Part shown: one piece after another, positions 1 through 9,637 of the stretch
How the letters are laid out: every line of letters starts with the position of its first letter
Position numbering within the stretch: the first letter of the stretch is position 1
Assembly (NCBI GenBank): GCA_002238965.1
Contig: MPNJ01000001.1
Location: 368,449-432,448 of the forward strand
Reading direction: 5' to 3'
From: Nitrospinae bacterium bin107
GTDB lineage: Bacteria; UBA8248
DNA length: 64,000 bases
Notes under the pieces: generated by a model
Database searches by the model: none
What the model saw: only the letters and a program-made list of their open reading frames with translations
What the model was told of the DNA's origin: nothing
Translations under genes and position numbers: made by a program

Positions 1-1437
1 CATAGGCCGGCCCAGAACGGGCTGCGGCGTTGGGATGGAGGCGTTGGGGTCGCCCATCGCCGCGTGGGCGATGAAGCCGCCCTTCACCACGACTTCGGGC
101 TTCACGCCGAAAAAGGCGGGCTTCCAGAGCACCATGTCCGCCATCTTGCCCACTTCGATCGAGCCGACGTAATCGGAAATCCCGTGTGCAATCGCGGGGT
201 TGATGGTGTATTTCGCCACGTAGCGCCTGGCGCGGTAGTTGTCGTTGGCGCCGCTTTCCTCGGCCAGCGCGCCGCGCTGTCGCTTCATCTTGTCCGCCGT
301 CTGCCAGGTGCGGATGACCACCTCGCCCACGCGGCCCATGGCCTGGGAGTCCGAACCCATCATGCTGAACGCACCCATGTCGTGGAGAATGTCTTCCGCC
401 GCGATGGTCTCCGCGCGGATCCTCGACTCGGCGAAGGCTACGTCCTCTGGAATCTTGGAATCTAAGTGGTGGCACACCATGAGCATGTCGAGATGCTCGT
501 CCACCGTGTTCACCGTGAAGGGCCGCGTGGGGTTCGTCGAGGAGGGCAGCACGCCCGCCTCCCCGCACACGCGGATGATGTCGGGCGCATGGCCGCCGCC
601 CGCCCCTTCGGTGTGGTAGGTGTGGATGGTCCGGCCCTTGAACGCGGCGATGGAGGTCTCGACGAAGCCCGACTCGTTCAGCGTATCGGTATGGATGCAC
701 ACCTGCACGTCCATATCCTCCGCCACGCCGAGGCAGCAATCGATCGCCGCAGGCGTGGTTCCCCAGTCCTCATGGAGTTTCAGCCCCACCGCGCCCGCGC
801 GGATCTGCTCGATAAGAGGCTCCGGCCGCGAGGCGTTTCCTTTGCCCAGAAATCCCAGGTTCATGGGGTAGGCCTCCGCCGCCTGGAGCATCCGGGCGAT
901 GTTCCACGCCCCCGGGGTGCAGGTGGTGGCGTTCGTGCCCGTGGCGGGGCCGGTTCCCCCGCCGAACATGGTGGTGACGCCCGAGGAGAGCGCCTCGTCA
1001 ATCTGCTGGGGACAGATGAAGTGGATGTGGGTGTCGATGCCGCCTGCGGTGAGTATCATCCCCTCGCCCGCCAGCACTTCCGTGGAGGCGCCGACCGTCA
1101 TGTCCACCCCCTGCATCAGGTGCGGATTGCCCGACTTGCCGACCCCGACAATCTTCCCGTCCTTGATTCCCACATCCGCCTTCACCACGCCCCAGTAGTC
1201 GAGTATCAGCGCGTTGGTAATGAGCAGGTCGAGCGCTTCGCCCTCACGCGTCTCGGTGGGGGATTGCCCCATCCCGTCTCTGATGACCTTGCCGCCGCCG
1301 AATTTCGACTCATCGCCGTAGACGGTGCGGTCTTCTTCGACCTCGATGAAGAGATCGGTGTCAGCGAGGCGCACCTTGTCCCCCACCGTGGGGCCGAACA
1401 TGTCGGCGTAGGCGCGCCTGTCCATGCGAAAAGCCAT
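1..1437 (-). CDS. ureC: Urease subunit alpha, partial (C-terminus beyond window edge)
   Basis: Catalytic subunit of urease, which hydrolyses urea to ammonia and carbamate in the cytoplasm with a dinuclear nickel centre. About 479 of the usual roughly 570 residues lie in the window; the C-terminus is off the left edge. The nickel ligands His137 and His139 (motif GIDTHIHF), the carbamylated lysine Lys220 (LKLHED), the flap Cys322-His323 pair (MVCHH) and the ligand Asp363 are all where the Klebsiella enzyme has them, with a constant +3 offset. The start ATG overlaps the ureB stop as TGATG, so the two are translationally coupled. It is the last visible gene of the urt-ure operon. The nickel-insertion genes (ureD/E/F/G) are not seen and would be expected beyond the edge. 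Confidence 0.97.
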   Translation of the reverse strand, partial: MAFRMDRRAYADMFGPTVGDKVRLADTDLFIEVEEDRTVYGDESKFGGGKVIRDGMGQSPTETREGEALDLLITNALILDYWGVVKADVGIKDGKIVGVGKSGNPHLMQGVDMTVGASTEVLAGEGMILTAGGIDTHIHFICPQQIDEALSSGVTTMFGGGTGPATGTNATTCTPGAWNIARMLQAAEAYPMNLGFLGKGNASRPEPLIEQIRAGAVGLKLHEDWGTTPAAIDCCLGVAEDMDVQVCIHTDTLNESGFVETSIAAFKGRTIHTYHTEGAGGGHAPDIIRVCGEAGVLPSSTNPTRPFTVNTVDEHLDMLMVCHHLDSKIPEDVAFAESRIRAETIAAEDILHDMGAFSMMGSDSQAMGRVGEVVIRTWQTADKMKRQRGALAEESGANDNYRARRYVAKYTINPAIAHGISDYVGSIEVGKMADMVLWKPAFFGVKPEVVVKGGFIAHAAMGDPNASIPTPQPVLGRPM

Positions 1438-1808
1438 CAGTCCGTCCCCCCGTAGCCCTCGGCGCGGGCTTTCTCGAGTGCGCCCTCGCGCACGGCGGCC
1501 GAATCGAGCGCGCCCTCCGTCAGCGCGTTCAGCCCCATGGCGGTGCGCGCGCCCGCGAAGGCGACGAGCGTCACCTCCTTCTCATCGCCGGGTTCGAAGC
1601 GCACCGCCGTTCCCGCCGGAATGTCCAGCCGCATGCCGAAAGCCGCCTTCCTGTCGAAATCGAGCAGGCAGTTCACCTCGAAAAAATGAAAGTGGGAACC
1701 CACCTGGATGGGCCTGTCGCCTCGGTTCGCCACGATGAGCGAGGCGGTTTCGCGCCCCTCGTTCAGGACGATCACGCCGTCCGCCAGAATATATTCGCCG
1801 GGTATCAT
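1437..1808 (-). CDS. ureB: Urease subunit beta
   Basis: Small structural subunit of urease, 123 residues, which is typical when beta is a separate polypeptide. It starts [11 protein letters not shown] and carries the conserved beta-subunit segment around [11 protein letters not shown], with the [15 protein letters not shown] stretch after it. ATG at 1808 follows an AAGGAGAGC ribosome site. It lies 10 bp downstream of ureA and overlaps ureC by one base. The gene order ureA-ureB-ureC as three separate genes is the common bacterial arrangement. The protein has no catalytic residues of its own; it holds the trimer of the alpha subunits together. Confidence 0.97.
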   Translation of the reverse strand: MIPGEYILADGVIVLNEGRETASLIVANRGDRPIQVGSHFHFFEVNCLLDFDRKAAFGMRLDIPAGTAVRFEPGDEKEVTLVAFAGARTAMGLNALTEGALDSAAVREGALEKARAEGYGGTD

Positions 1809-1818
1809 GCGCTCTCCT

Positions 1819-2124
1819 TCAGCCTCGTATCGGGTCGTGCACCGTCACGAGCTTGGTGCCGTCCGGGAACGTGCCCTCGACCTGCACCTCGTGGATCATC
1901 TCGGGCACCCCTTCCATGACGTCCTCTCGCGTGAGAATCGTCGCGCCGTATCGCATCAGCTCGGCCACGGATTTCCCGTCGCGCGCGCCTTCGAGCACCT
2001 CCGCCGTGATGATGCTGACGGCTTCGGGGTAATTGAGCTTGAGGCCGCGCGCGCGGCGCGCGCGCGCCAACTCCGCCGCAACGAAAACGAGGAGCTTCTC
2101 CTGCTCCCTCGGTGTCAGATGCAT
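1819..2124 (-). CDS. ureA: Urease subunit gamma
   Basis: Smallest urease subunit, 101 residues, the usual length. It opens with [12 protein letters not shown] and contains the family blocks [21 protein letters not shown] and the C-terminal [20 protein letters not shown]. The start ATG sits after a strong AGGAGGCAGG ribosome site. The gene follows urtE by only 34 bp, so urea import and hydrolysis look co-transcribed. It is a structural partner of UreB and UreC in the cytoplasmic urease complex. Confidence 0.97.
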   Translation of the reverse strand: MHLTPREQEKLLVFVAAELARARRARGLKLNYPEAVSIITAEVLEGARDGKSVAELMRYGATILTREDVMEGVPEMIHEVQVEGTFPDGTKLVTVHDPIRG

Positions 2125-2158
2125 CGCCTGCCTCCTGTCAAAAAACTCCTGCGGGCGG

Positions 2159-2854
2159 CTACGCGGTCAGGCGGTCGAGCAGCGCTGTGTCGCACTCGCC
2201 CTGCGCTTGTCCGGTGGCCGTGAATTCCCCTTTTTCCATCACGTAATATCGATCCGAGAGCCGCCAGGCGAACTCCAGGTACTGCTCCACGAGGATGATG
2301 CCCACGTCGCCGCGTTCCTTGATCTTCCAAAGAACGCTCTCGATGTCCATGATGATGGAGGGCTGGATGCCCTCGGTCGGCTCATCGAGCAGCAGGAGCT
2401 TGGGTTCGCTCACCAGGGCGCGGGCGATGGCGAGTTGCTGCTGCTGTCCGCCGCTCAGCACCCCACCCTTTCGTCCGAGCATCTCCCTTAAAACGGGAAA
2501 CAGCTCAAAAACGCCCTCGTCATACCTCCGGGGGCGGTCGGGGTGGGCTTCCAGCCCCAGCAGTAGATTCTCGTGCACGCTGAGCTGCGGAAAAATCTCC
2601 CGCCCCTGGGGGACGTAGGCGACACCCATCCTCGCGCGCGCCTCGGGTCTCGAAGCAGTGATGTCGCTCTCCAGGAATTCGACTTTTCCCGCTTTGGGCT
2701 TGAGCAGACCAACGATGGATTTCAGGAACGTGGTCTTGCCCATGCCGTTTCTGCCGATGATGCCGGCAATCTCGCCGGGACCAACCTCTATGTCGAGCCC
2801 ACGCAGAATGTGGCTTTCGCCGTAGTAGGCGTGGAGTTCCTCAACCCTAAGCAT
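2159..2854 (-). CDS. urtE: Urea ABC transporter ATP-binding protein UrtE
   Basis: One of the two ATPases of the urea importer, related to LivF. The 231-residue protein has Walker [10 protein letters not shown] (residues 34-42), a Q-loop in VPQGREIFP, the signature LSGGQ (133-137) and Walker B LLLLDEP (154-159), followed by the switch-region EQY. The TEGIQPSII stretch after Walker B is typical of UrtE rather than generic LivF. Its start overlaps the urtD stop by 8 bp and has GAGGA upstream. Its position between the other urt genes and urease supports urea as the substrate. Confidence 0.94.
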   Translation of the reverse strand: MLRVEELHAYYGESHILRGLDIEVGPGEIAGIIGRNGMGKTTFLKSIVGLLKPKAGKVEFLESDITASRPEARARMGVAYVPQGREIFPQLSVHENLLLGLEAHPDRPRRYDEGVFELFPVLREMLGRKGGVLSGGQQQQLAIARALVSEPKLLLLDEPTEGIQPSIIMDIESVLWKIKERGDVGIILVEQYLEFAWRLSDRYYVMEKGEFTATGQAQGECDTALLDRLTA

Positions 2855-3614
2855 GTTCCTCGCTTCCCCTGCCCAGATAGAGTTCGATGACCCGCTCGTC
2901 CTTATGCACGTGATCGATGGAACCCTCGCATATTACGGCGCCCTCGTGAAGCACGGTGACTCGCTCGGCGATCTCCCGCACGAATTTCATGTCATGCTCG
3001 ATGACGAGAACCGAGCGATGCTCGGCGATGCGCCGCAAAAGCGCCGCCGTCTTATCCGTCTCCCTGTCCGTCATACCGGCCACGGGCTCGTCGACGAGCA
3101 GGAGATCCGGGTCCTGCACCACCACCATGCCGATTTCGAGCCACTGTTTTTCGCCGTGGGCCAGCAGGCCGGCCCGCCAGTTGCTCTTGGACGTGAGTCC
3201 GATGACGTCGAGCGTTTCCTCCACCCGCTCCCGCGCCTCGGCCGTGGCCCCGCCGAAAAGAAGCGAGGTCACCTTCTTGTGCTGTTTCACGGAGAGTTCG
3301 AGGTTATCGCGCACCGTGAGGTTCTCATAAATGGTCGGCGTCTGGAATTTTCTGCCGATGCCTGCGTTCGATATCTCTTCCTGGCGCATCCGCGCGAGGT
3401 TGGTTTTCTCCTTGAATACCACCCGCCCGGAATCGGGCTTCACCTTGCCCGTCACGACGTCGAGCAGGGTGGTTTTTCCCGCCCCGTTCGGGCCGATGAC
3501 GCAGCGCAGCTCCCCCCTGTCCATGCTGAAGTTAAGCTCGTTCAGCGCCTTGAAACCGTCGAAGACGACGAACACGTCCTCCATATAGAGTATGCTTTTC
3601 GATGTCAGCGCCAT
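2847..3614 (-). CDS. urtD: Urea ABC transporter ATP-binding protein UrtD
   Basis: Second ATPase of the urea importer, LivG-like, 255 residues. Walker A is GPNGAGKTT (41-49), the signature is the HGEKQ variant (153-157) and Walker B is LLLVDEPVAGM (171-181). The HGEKQWLEIGM signature and DEPVAGMTDRET are characteristic of UrtD. A good AGGGGAAA ribosome site precedes the ATG. It sits 8 bp downstream of urtC and overlaps urtE. It acts at the cytoplasmic face of the membrane with UrtE, coupled to the UrtB/UrtC channel. Confidence 0.94.
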   Translation of the reverse strand: MALTSKSILYMEDVFVVFDGFKALNELNFSMDRGELRCVIGPNGAGKTTLLDVVTGKVKPDSGRVVFKEKTNLARMRQEEISNAGIGRKFQTPTIYENLTVRDNLELSVKQHKKVTSLLFGGATAEARERVEETLDVIGLTSKSNWRAGLLAHGEKQWLEIGMVVVQDPDLLLVDEPVAGMTDRETDKTAALLRRIAEHRSVLVIEHDMKFVREIAERVTVLHEGAVICEGSIDHVHKDERVIELYLGRGSEEHA

Positions 3615-3622
3615 GTTTTCCC

Positions 3623-4786
3623 CTAGCCTTCGCTGCGCAAGGCCGCGAGATTCTCATCCGCCGCCACGCGCTCTTTTCGGCGGATCCATCTTTCCAGCTT
3701 GCGTGGCGCATCGCGCACCACGCCGAGGATTCCGTCCGGGAAGAACTGAACGACCAGGACGAATATGCCGCCCAGGAAATAGAGCCAGTAATCCGGGTAA
3801 CTCGACGTGAGGTAGCTCCGCGCCCAGTTCACCCCGATAGCGCCGATGACGGCGCCGATGAGCGACCCCCGCCCGCCGACCGCCACCCAGATGACCATCT
3901 CGATGGAGGGAAGCACGCCGATCCGCCCGGGGGTGATGATGCCCACCTGGGGCACGTACAACGCGCCGGCGACCCCCGCCAGCATGGCGGAAACGCTGAA
4001 GACGAACACCTTGTAGTTCGCGGGCGTATAGCCCGAGTAGAGCACGCGGTTCTCCGCGTCCCGGATCGCCAGAAGAATCTTCCCGGCGCGTGATTTCACT
4101 ATCCAGCGGCAGAGCAGGTACGCGCCGCAAAGCGTAAGCGCGGTTACGATGTATAGCCCCCGCTGCGTGGACACTTCCGTGAGCGTGAAGCCGAGTACCT
4201 TCTTGAAGTTGGTGAGGCCGTTCGTGCCGCCCAGGTTCACCTCGTTGCGGTTGAAGACGAGCCAGGCGGAAAGCGCCAGCGCCTGCGTGATGATGGCGAA
4301 GTACACGCCGCGAACCCGCGTCCTGAATGCGAGGAAGCCGAAGACGGCCGCCAGCGCGCCCGGCACCAGCGCGACCGCGAGCGTGGTGAAGAAAAATGAG
4401 TGGAACGGTTTCCAGAACAGGGGCAGCTCCTTCACCTGGTTCCAGACCATGAAGTCGGGCAGCTTGCTCTGGTAGACCCCCTCGCCGCCGATCTCGAGCG
4501 TGAGGTACATGCCCATGCAATAGGCGCCCAGGCCGAAGAACACGCCGTGGCCCATGCTCAGGATGCCGGTGTAGCCCCATATCAAATCGAGGCCCAGCGC
4601 CAGGATGGCGTAGGCCAGGAATTTACCGAACAGGTTGAGCGTGAAATCCGAGACGTGGAAGAAAGAGCCTGGCGTCCCGAAGGCGTTCAGCGAGGGCATC
4701 GCGACGATGAACCAGAACGCCGCAAGCACGAGAATGACGCCGCCGACCTTTTTCTCCATCCTGTCCACCAGAGTTTCACCCGGCAT
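3623..4786 (-). CDS. urtC: Urea ABC transporter permease UrtC
   Basis: Inner-membrane permease of the urea importer, LivM family, 387 residues with roughly 9-10 hydrophobic segments. Family blocks are visible: LDLIWGYTGILSMGHGVFFGLGAY near residue 65, a central GGTNGLTNF block, and ESLI-type cytoplasmic loop residues around DAENRVLYSGY. It ends in a basic, charged tail. ATG 4786 lies 6 bp after the urtB stop; an in-frame ATG nine codons later (4759) with a GGTGG upstream is an alternative start. It pairs with UrtB to form the translocation pore. Confidence 0.93.
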   Translation of the reverse strand: MPGETLVDRMEKKVGGVILVLAAFWFIVAMPSLNAFGTPGSFFHVSDFTLNLFGKFLAYAILALGLDLIWGYTGILSMGHGVFFGLGAYCMGMYLTLEIGGEGVYQSKLPDFMVWNQVKELPLFWKPFHSFFFTTLAVALVPGALAAVFGFLAFRTRVRGVYFAIITQALALSAWLVFNRNEVNLGGTNGLTNFKKVLGFTLTEVSTQRGLYIVTALTLCGAYLLCRWIVKSRAGKILLAIRDAENRVLYSGYTPANYKVFVFSVSAMLAGVAGALYVPQVGIITPGRIGVLPSIEMVIWVAVGGRGSLIGAVIGAIGVNWARSYLTSSYPDYWLYFLGGIFVLVVQFFPDGILGVVRDAPRKLERWIRRKERVAADENLAALRSEG

Positions 4787-4792
4787 AACGTA

Positions 4793-6523
4793 TCAAGCCC
4801 CTCTCGTGCGGATGGCGAACAGGCCCTCCGGCCTTCTTTGCAGGAAGAGGATCACCAGAACCAGAATCACCACCTTGCCGAACACTGCGCCCATCGCGGG
4901 CTCGAGCATCTTGTTCATGCCGCCGATGCCGAAGCCCGCCACGATTGTTCCCAGAATCTTGCCCACGCCGCCCGTCACCACCACCATGAACGAATCCACG
5001 ATGTAGTTCTGGCCCAGGTCGGGCCCCACGTTACCGACCTGGCTCAGGGCCGCGCCCGCCATGCCCGCCAGCCCCGCGCCGAAGGCGAACGTGCCCGCAT
5101 CCACCCGCCGGGAGGGAACGCCCAGGCAGGTGCTCATGCCCCGGTTCTGGGTGACGGCGCGAATCCGCAGGCCCGCTCTCGTGCGGAACAGGAACAAATA
5201 CGTGCCCGCCACGCAGAAAACGGCCAGCGCGATGATGAACATGCGGTTAAAGGGAAACTGGACGCCGACCATCAGGTGATACCCCCCGCTCAGCCACTCG
5301 GGGGATTTCACGTCCACGTTCTGCGCGCCGAACACCTGGCGGACGGCTTGCCGGAGAATCAGGCTGATCCCCCAGGTGGTCAACAGCGTCTCCAGCGGCC
5401 GGCCGTACAGGTAGCGGATGATGGAAATCTCCATGAGATAGCCCATCAGGGCCGAAGCCAGAAAAGCGACGGGTAGCGCCAGGATGAAATACCAGCCAAA
5501 GTAATTTTGCGGCATATAAGAGATAAAGACGCCCTGGATGATGAAGGTGGCGTAGGCGCCCAGCATCATCAATTCCCCGTGCGCCATGTTAATTACGCCC
5601 ATGAGGCCGAAGACGATGGCCAGCCCCAGCGCCATCAGCAACAGGATCGAGCCCAGGCTCAAGCCCCGGAACAAGGTGTCGATCGTCGCGGTCCAGTTCA
5701 GATAGCCCTCTATCTCCTTGATGGCAGCACTGGATGCCGTCCGCACGGCGGGGTCGGCGTCCTTATCCGCCAGGCGCTTGAGTTGTGAGACGGCGTTCAG
5801 CCCATGAACCTCGCCGAGCACGGCGGCGGCCGAGCGCCTGTCTTCTGGACTCGGCGATTTGAGCCCTATCAGCGCCTTCGCCTCAATGAGTGCATGACGT
5901 CCCAGCCAGTGGGTTTCGCTCTTCAGTACCTTGTCGAGCAGCGGGATCAGGTTTTTATTCCCCAACCTCGCCATACGCGTCGCCGCCGCGCGGCGTACGT
6001 TCGGGTCGGCGGAGTAGAGTTGCGCCGAGCTTTGCAGCTGGTTGAGATAGGGTTTGATCGCGCGGCGGATTCTTCTGCCCGCGCGAATCTTGTTGAGCTT
6101 TCCCTCGATAACGAAAAAGGGATTCCCGTCCGGGGAGGTGAGAGGTTTTTTCCCGTGAATCGAGAAGAGGGGAACGTATTCTTCATCCCCGCGCGTCACG
6201 GCGTCTCCGCCGATGACGAACCGGGCCTCGCCCGATTCAGGCTGCCAGCGATAAAGGCTGCCCTCGCGAAGCGCCAAAAGAAGGGGTAGCAGCTTTGGCT
6301 CGAGGCGCTTCGCGAGACCGAGGGCAGCGCGTCTTCTTTTCTTTCTGTTCTTCGATCCTAACTGCGCGATCTCCGCCTGGATGGCCGGTGAAAATGATTC
6401 GGTTTGCGCTTCACCCCTCGCGGCCAAACCAAAGCCGAGCGCGAAAACCAGAATAAGGACGCGAGATATGAATGCTCTCGCCGACCCTCCACGAGGAATC
6501 GCCCTAACGCCGGCTTGCTGCAT
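4793..6523 (-). CDS. urtB: Urea ABC transporter permease UrtB with N-terminal periplasmic repeat domain
   Basis: LivH-type permease of the urea importer, 576 residues from the chosen start. An AGGAGGGGG ribosome site 5 bp before ATG 6523 decides the start; a longer frame to 6589 lacks one. A signal-like hydrophobic segment (about residues 15-38, ending ARGEAQ) leads to about 250 residues of alpha-helical HEAT-like repeats (RRAAATRMARLGNK and similar). The permease core follows from about residue 285, with LAIVFGLMGVINMAHGE and ITGGVGKILGT-type blocks. The long N-terminal domain is known in many UrtB proteins and probably lies in the periplasm next to UrtA. Confidence 0.93.
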   Translation of the reverse strand: MQQAGVRAIPRGGSARAFISRVLILVFALGFGLAARGEAQTESFSPAIQAEIAQLGSKNRKKRRRAALGLAKRLEPKLLPLLLALREGSLYRWQPESGEARFVIGGDAVTRGDEEYVPLFSIHGKKPLTSPDGNPFFVIEGKLNKIRAGRRIRRAIKPYLNQLQSSAQLYSADPNVRRAAATRMARLGNKNLIPLLDKVLKSETHWLGRHALIEAKALIGLKSPSPEDRRSAAAVLGEVHGLNAVSQLKRLADKDADPAVRTASSAAIKEIEGYLNWTATIDTLFRGLSLGSILLLMALGLAIVFGLMGVINMAHGELMMLGAYATFIIQGVFISYMPQNYFGWYFILALPVAFLASALMGYLMEISIIRYLYGRPLETLLTTWGISLILRQAVRQVFGAQNVDVKSPEWLSGGYHLMVGVQFPFNRMFIIALAVFCVAGTYLFLFRTRAGLRIRAVTQNRGMSTCLGVPSRRVDAGTFAFGAGLAGMAGAALSQVGNVGPDLGQNYIVDSFMVVVTGGVGKILGTIVAGFGIGGMNKMLEPAMGAVFGKVVILVLVILFLQRRPEGLFAIRTRGA

Positions 6524-6581
6524 ACCCCCTCCTTCGCCGTATTCTGGCCGGTATTTGCGATTCACATATTCTTTTTTTGGG

Positions 6582-6621
6582 CCGCCCATGAGGGAGCCGC
6601 GGCGCGGCTCCCCCCGGGCGG
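6582..6621 (-). promoter_or_regulatory. Intercistronic stem-loop between urtA and urtB
   Basis: A two-tier hairpin starts about 10 bp after the urtA stop. The inner stem is GGGAGCCGC with GCGGCTCCC around a 3-nt loop (6592-6612), and the outer stem pairs CCGCCC (6582-6587) with GGGCGG (6616-6621). Transcribed on the minus strand it is followed by A residues, not a U-tract, so it looks like an mRNA 3'-end stabiliser or attenuator rather than a classic terminator. It would favour UrtA over the membrane components. Confidence 0.65.
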
Positions 6622-6630
6622 TTCTTGCGA

Positions 6631-7959
6631 CTAGGTCGTCGTCTTCTTATATGTACCCTGGTGATTTACCCAGTCACAGCTCTTGTCCGGACTCGTGTAC
6701 TTGCTCCATGGTTCGGGCTTCACGAGACCCTTCGTCTGCGAGACGATTTCGAATTGCCCGTTCTTGAGGATTTCCCCGATGAGCACGGGCTTGTGCAGAT
6801 GGTGGTTCTTCTCGTCGATCTTCTTGAATCCGCCCGGCGCCTCGAAGCCCATGCCGTAAGCCGCCTTGCGGACGTCGTCCACCTTCGTGGTGCCCGCTTT
6901 CTCCACCGCCTGCTTCCAGATGTAGACGCCGAGGTAGGCCGCCTCGATGGGGTCGTCCGTCACGCGGCTGGCGCCACCCGGCAGGCCCATTTTCTTGCAG
7001 TAGGTCTTGAAATTCTTCACGAACTTCTTGTTCTGCGGCGTGTCGATCGACTGGTAGTAGTTCCAGGCGGCCAGGTGCCCGACGAGCGATTTCGAGTCCA
7101 TGCCGCGAAGCTCGTCCTCCGCCACGCTGAACGCCATGATGGGCACGTCTTCGGAGCGCAGTCCCTGGTTCGCGAACTCCTTGTAGAAGGGCACGTTGCT
7201 GTCGCCGTTGATGGTGCTGAGCACGGCGGCGTCGCCGCCCGAGGCGAACGATTTCACCTTGCCCACGATGGTCTGGTAATCCTGGTGATGGAAGGGCGTG
7301 TACTCTTCCATGATGTTCGAGGCCGGTACGCCCTTCGCCAGCAGGAAGGCCCGGAGTATCTTGTTCGCCGTGCGCGGGAACACGTAGTCGGTGCCGAGCA
7401 GGTAGAACTTCTTGAACCCGCCGCCGTCCTCGCTCATCATGTAGTCCGCCGCCGGAATCAACTGCTGGTTCGGCGTCGCGCCCGTGTAGAAGACGTTCTT
7501 CGAGCACTCCTCGCCCTCGTACTGCACCGGGTAGAAGAGAAGGCCGTTGTTCTTCTCATACACGGGAAGAACGGATTTCCGGCTCACCGAGGTCCAGCAG
7601 CCGAAAGTCACGTCCACCTTGTCTTTCAGGAGAAGCTGCTTCGCCTTCTCGGCGAACAAATCCCAGTCAGACGCCGGATCGACGACCACGGGCTTGATGG
7701 GGCGCTTCATCACGCCGCCCGAAGAGTTGATCTCCTCCACGGCCATCATGACCACGTCGCGCAGCGAAACCTCGCTGATCGCCATGGTTCCGCTCAGAGA
7801 ATGCAGAATACCCATTTTGATGGGTTCCGCCGCCCGAATCACGTTCGGGAACGGGAGCGTGCTCATCGCCGCCGCGCCGAGGCCCATCACTCCAGCTTTC
7901 TTCAGGAATTTTCTGCGGGACAGCTTTTCCGCGCTCATCAACTTCTTCTTGCTCTTCAT
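6631..7959 (-). CDS. urtA: Urea ABC transporter substrate-binding protein UrtA
   Basis: Periplasmic urea-binding protein of the Leu/Ile/Val-type binding-protein family, 442 residues. It starts at ATG 7959, with GAAGGGGAG about 10 bp upstream; the longer frame to 8025 is not needed. A twin-arginine signal is visible: SRRKFLKK at residues 14-21 followed by a hydrophobic stretch and an alanine-rich cleavage region near residue 44. The mature part opens PIKMGILHSLSGTMAISE and contains the YEGEECSKNVFYTGA block typical of UrtA. It is the first gene of the urt-ure operon and is divergent from the MmgE/PrpD gene. A Tat signal is common but not universal in UrtA. Confidence 0.95.
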   Translation of the reverse strand: MKSKKKLMSAEKLSRRKFLKKAGVMGLGAAAMSTLPFPNVIRAAEPIKMGILHSLSGTMAISEVSLRDVVMMAVEEINSSGGVMKRPIKPVVVDPASDWDLFAEKAKQLLLKDKVDVTFGCWTSVSRKSVLPVYEKNNGLLFYPVQYEGEECSKNVFYTGATPNQQLIPAADYMMSEDGGGFKKFYLLGTDYVFPRTANKILRAFLLAKGVPASNIMEEYTPFHHQDYQTIVGKVKSFASGGDAAVLSTINGDSNVPFYKEFANQGLRSEDVPIMAFSVAEDELRGMDSKSLVGHLAAWNYYQSIDTPQNKKFVKNFKTYCKKMGLPGGASRVTDDPIEAAYLGVYIWKQAVEKAGTTKVDDVRKAAYGMGFEAPGGFKKIDEKNHHLHKPVLIGEILKNGQFEIVSQTKGLVKPEPWSKYTSPDKSCDWVNHQGTYKKTTT

Positions 7960-8231
7960 TCTCTCAATCTCCCCTTCTTTTCTGTGTTGAAGCGGCCGCC
8001 TCGCGCAGCCAGAAAAAATGAACACTGAATATCTTCGATGACAGGATAGAAATATAAAGAGGTTTCTTTACGGGAATCTTGCGGTTCGGTTAAATTGTCG
8101 TTTCTGTTTTGTTTCGCCCATGTTTCGAGGATTGGCTACTTCATGACCAGAATTTGCGCTATCCACCCCCCGCAGGCCGGGCAACTCTTACTTTTCAGGA
8201 CACATCCCACACCTTCGAGGAGGCCGGCAAG
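7960..8231. promoter_or_regulatory. Divergent intergenic region between urtA and the MmgE/PrpD gene
   Basis: About 270 bp holding the promoters of the divergent urt-ure operon and the plus-strand gene at 8232. The part from 8020 to 8110 is clearly AT-richer than its surroundings (runs such as GATAGAAATATAAAG), as expected for promoters. No convincing sigma-54 element, NtcA/Ntr site or riboswitch was recognised. Confidence 0.45.
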
Positions 8232-9617
8232 ATGGCGTCAATAAGCCGCCAACTCGCAAGGTGGGCGGCGGGGCTTCGCTTCGAGGATCTGCCGGCGCAA
8301 GTCGTCGACCGCGCCAGGGGCGTCACATTACAAGCCATCGGCTCCGCTCTCCTGGGTTCTCGAACTGAAGACGGGCGGCGGGCCGTCGCCTTCATCACAG
8401 AAGAAGAAGCGGGTGTCCGTAACGGCGCGACCATCATGGTGAGCGGGGCCATGGCGACGAAAGGGGGCGCCGCATTCGCCAACTCCGAGATGGCCCTGGC
8501 GGGCGGCAAGTGGGATACCTTCCGCATGCTCACCCACCCGGGAACCAGCATCATCCCCGCCGCCTTGGCCGCGGCGGAAACGCGGGGCGCCTCGGGCGAG
8601 GAATTCCTGACGGGCATCGCCGCGGGCTATGAGGTCATGGAGCGTCTGGCGTCGAACTTCATCCCCACGGTGATGTCGCGCGGTTTTCACGCAGGTCCCG
8701 TCTTCGGGATTTTCGGGGCCGCCGTCGCCGCCGGGAAAATTATGGGTTTGGGCGAGGAGCAAATGAATAGCGCGATTGCGCTCTGCGCGAGTCTCGCGAG
8801 CGGTAACCTCGAAGGCCCGCGCAGCGGCGGACAGGCGCTCAGAGAAGGCGCCGCTGTGCGGAACGCTCTCCTGGCGGCGGACCTCGCCGAGCGGGGCCAC
8901 GTCGGTGGGGAGACGGTGTTAGAGGGCGATGCCGGCTTCTATCACGCCTACACAGGCAACAACGAAGGACGCCTGACCTACAGCTTCACGGGCGATACGA
9001 AAACGAGCCTGGATAAAATCACCGAGAGGCTGGGGGAGGAGTGGCTGTTCCTCGAAACGCTGTTCCGCATCTATTCCACCTCGGGCTACAACCTCGCCCA
9101 CATCGACGTGACGGCGAGCCTCTGCGAAGAGAACGACATCCGCCCCGAAGAGGTCGAGCGCGTGGAAACCCTCGTGAACTGGCTGGAGACCCAATACCCG
9201 AGCCCCGCCTTCGCGAACCGCAGAGAAGACGGCGCGCCCAGTCCGGGAAGCACGCACTACTACGCGGCCTTCGGCGTCGTGGAACGCGGTTATCCGCTGC
9301 TGAACAGACCGCCGGGCCAGGACGACCCGCCCGAAGTGCTCGAGATGATGAAGCGCGTGAGAATCATCCCCTCACGCGAGATGGGCCTTTTCGCTCCCAG
9401 AGTGAGCATCTACACCAAAGAAAGAGGCGTCTTCACCAGACAGGCCACCGGGCGGGAGTTCATCTTCAGCTTCGATGAACTCGCGGACCGCACCGGGGGT
9501 ATCGCCCCCGGTCTTCCCATACCGGAGAATCGCTATCAGGAAATCATCGAAACCTGCCGCACGCTGGAGGCGCAAGTAAAAGCGGAAAAACTCATCCGCC
9601 TCACCGTGGCCGAATAG
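8232..9617 (+). CDS. MmgE/PrpD family protein (2-methylcitrate dehydratase-like)
   Basis: Member of the MmgE/PrpD fold family, 461 residues. Known members dehydrate 2-methylcitrate or isomerise/cleave small dicarboxylates such as cis-aconitate. ATG 8232 is chosen because GAGGAGG lies 8-9 bp upstream and the protein then begins MASISRQLARWAAGLRFEDLP, the usual family N-terminus. The longer frame to 8109 adds 41 residues unlike the family. Conserved features include GATIMVSG, the helical AAGYEVMERL segment, GFHAGPVFGIFGAA and the EGDAGFYHAYTG loop. It stands alone, with no prpB/prpC citrate-pathway partner nearby, so its true substrate is unknown. It ends 20 bp from the convergent MetE-like gene. 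Confidence 0.85.
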   Translation: MASISRQLARWAAGLRFEDLPAQVVDRARGVTLQAIGSALLGSRTEDGRRAVAFITEEEAGVRNGATIMVSGAMATKGGAAFANSEMALAGGKWDTFRMLTHPGTSIIPAALAAAETRGASGEEFLTGIAAGYEVMERLASNFIPTVMSRGFHAGPVFGIFGAAVAAGKIMGLGEEQMNSAIALCASLASGNLEGPRSGGQALREGAAVRNALLAADLAERGHVGGETVLEGDAGFYHAYTGNNEGRLTYSFTGDTKTSLDKITERLGEEWLFLETLFRIYSTSGYNLAHIDVTASLCEENDIRPEEVERVETLVNWLETQYPSPAFANRREDGAPSPGSTHYYAAFGVVERGYPLLNRPPGQDDPPEVLEMMKRVRIIPSREMGLFAPRVSIYTKERGVFTRQATGREFIFSFDELADRTGGIAPGLPIPENRYQEIIETCRTLEAQVKAEKLIRLTVAE

Positions 9618-9637
9618 AGGATAGCTTCTGGAAGCGC

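Noticed and set aside
466..1455. Long plus-strand open frame (329 codons) opposite ureC
   Set aside because: Rich in His, Arg and Gly with no family motif. It is the mirror of the ureC reading frame in high-GC DNA.
6625..8028. Long plus-strand open frame opposite urtA
   Set aside because: Opposite strand of urtA, which has a clear Tat signal and family motifs; the frame has no ribosome site or recognisable domain.
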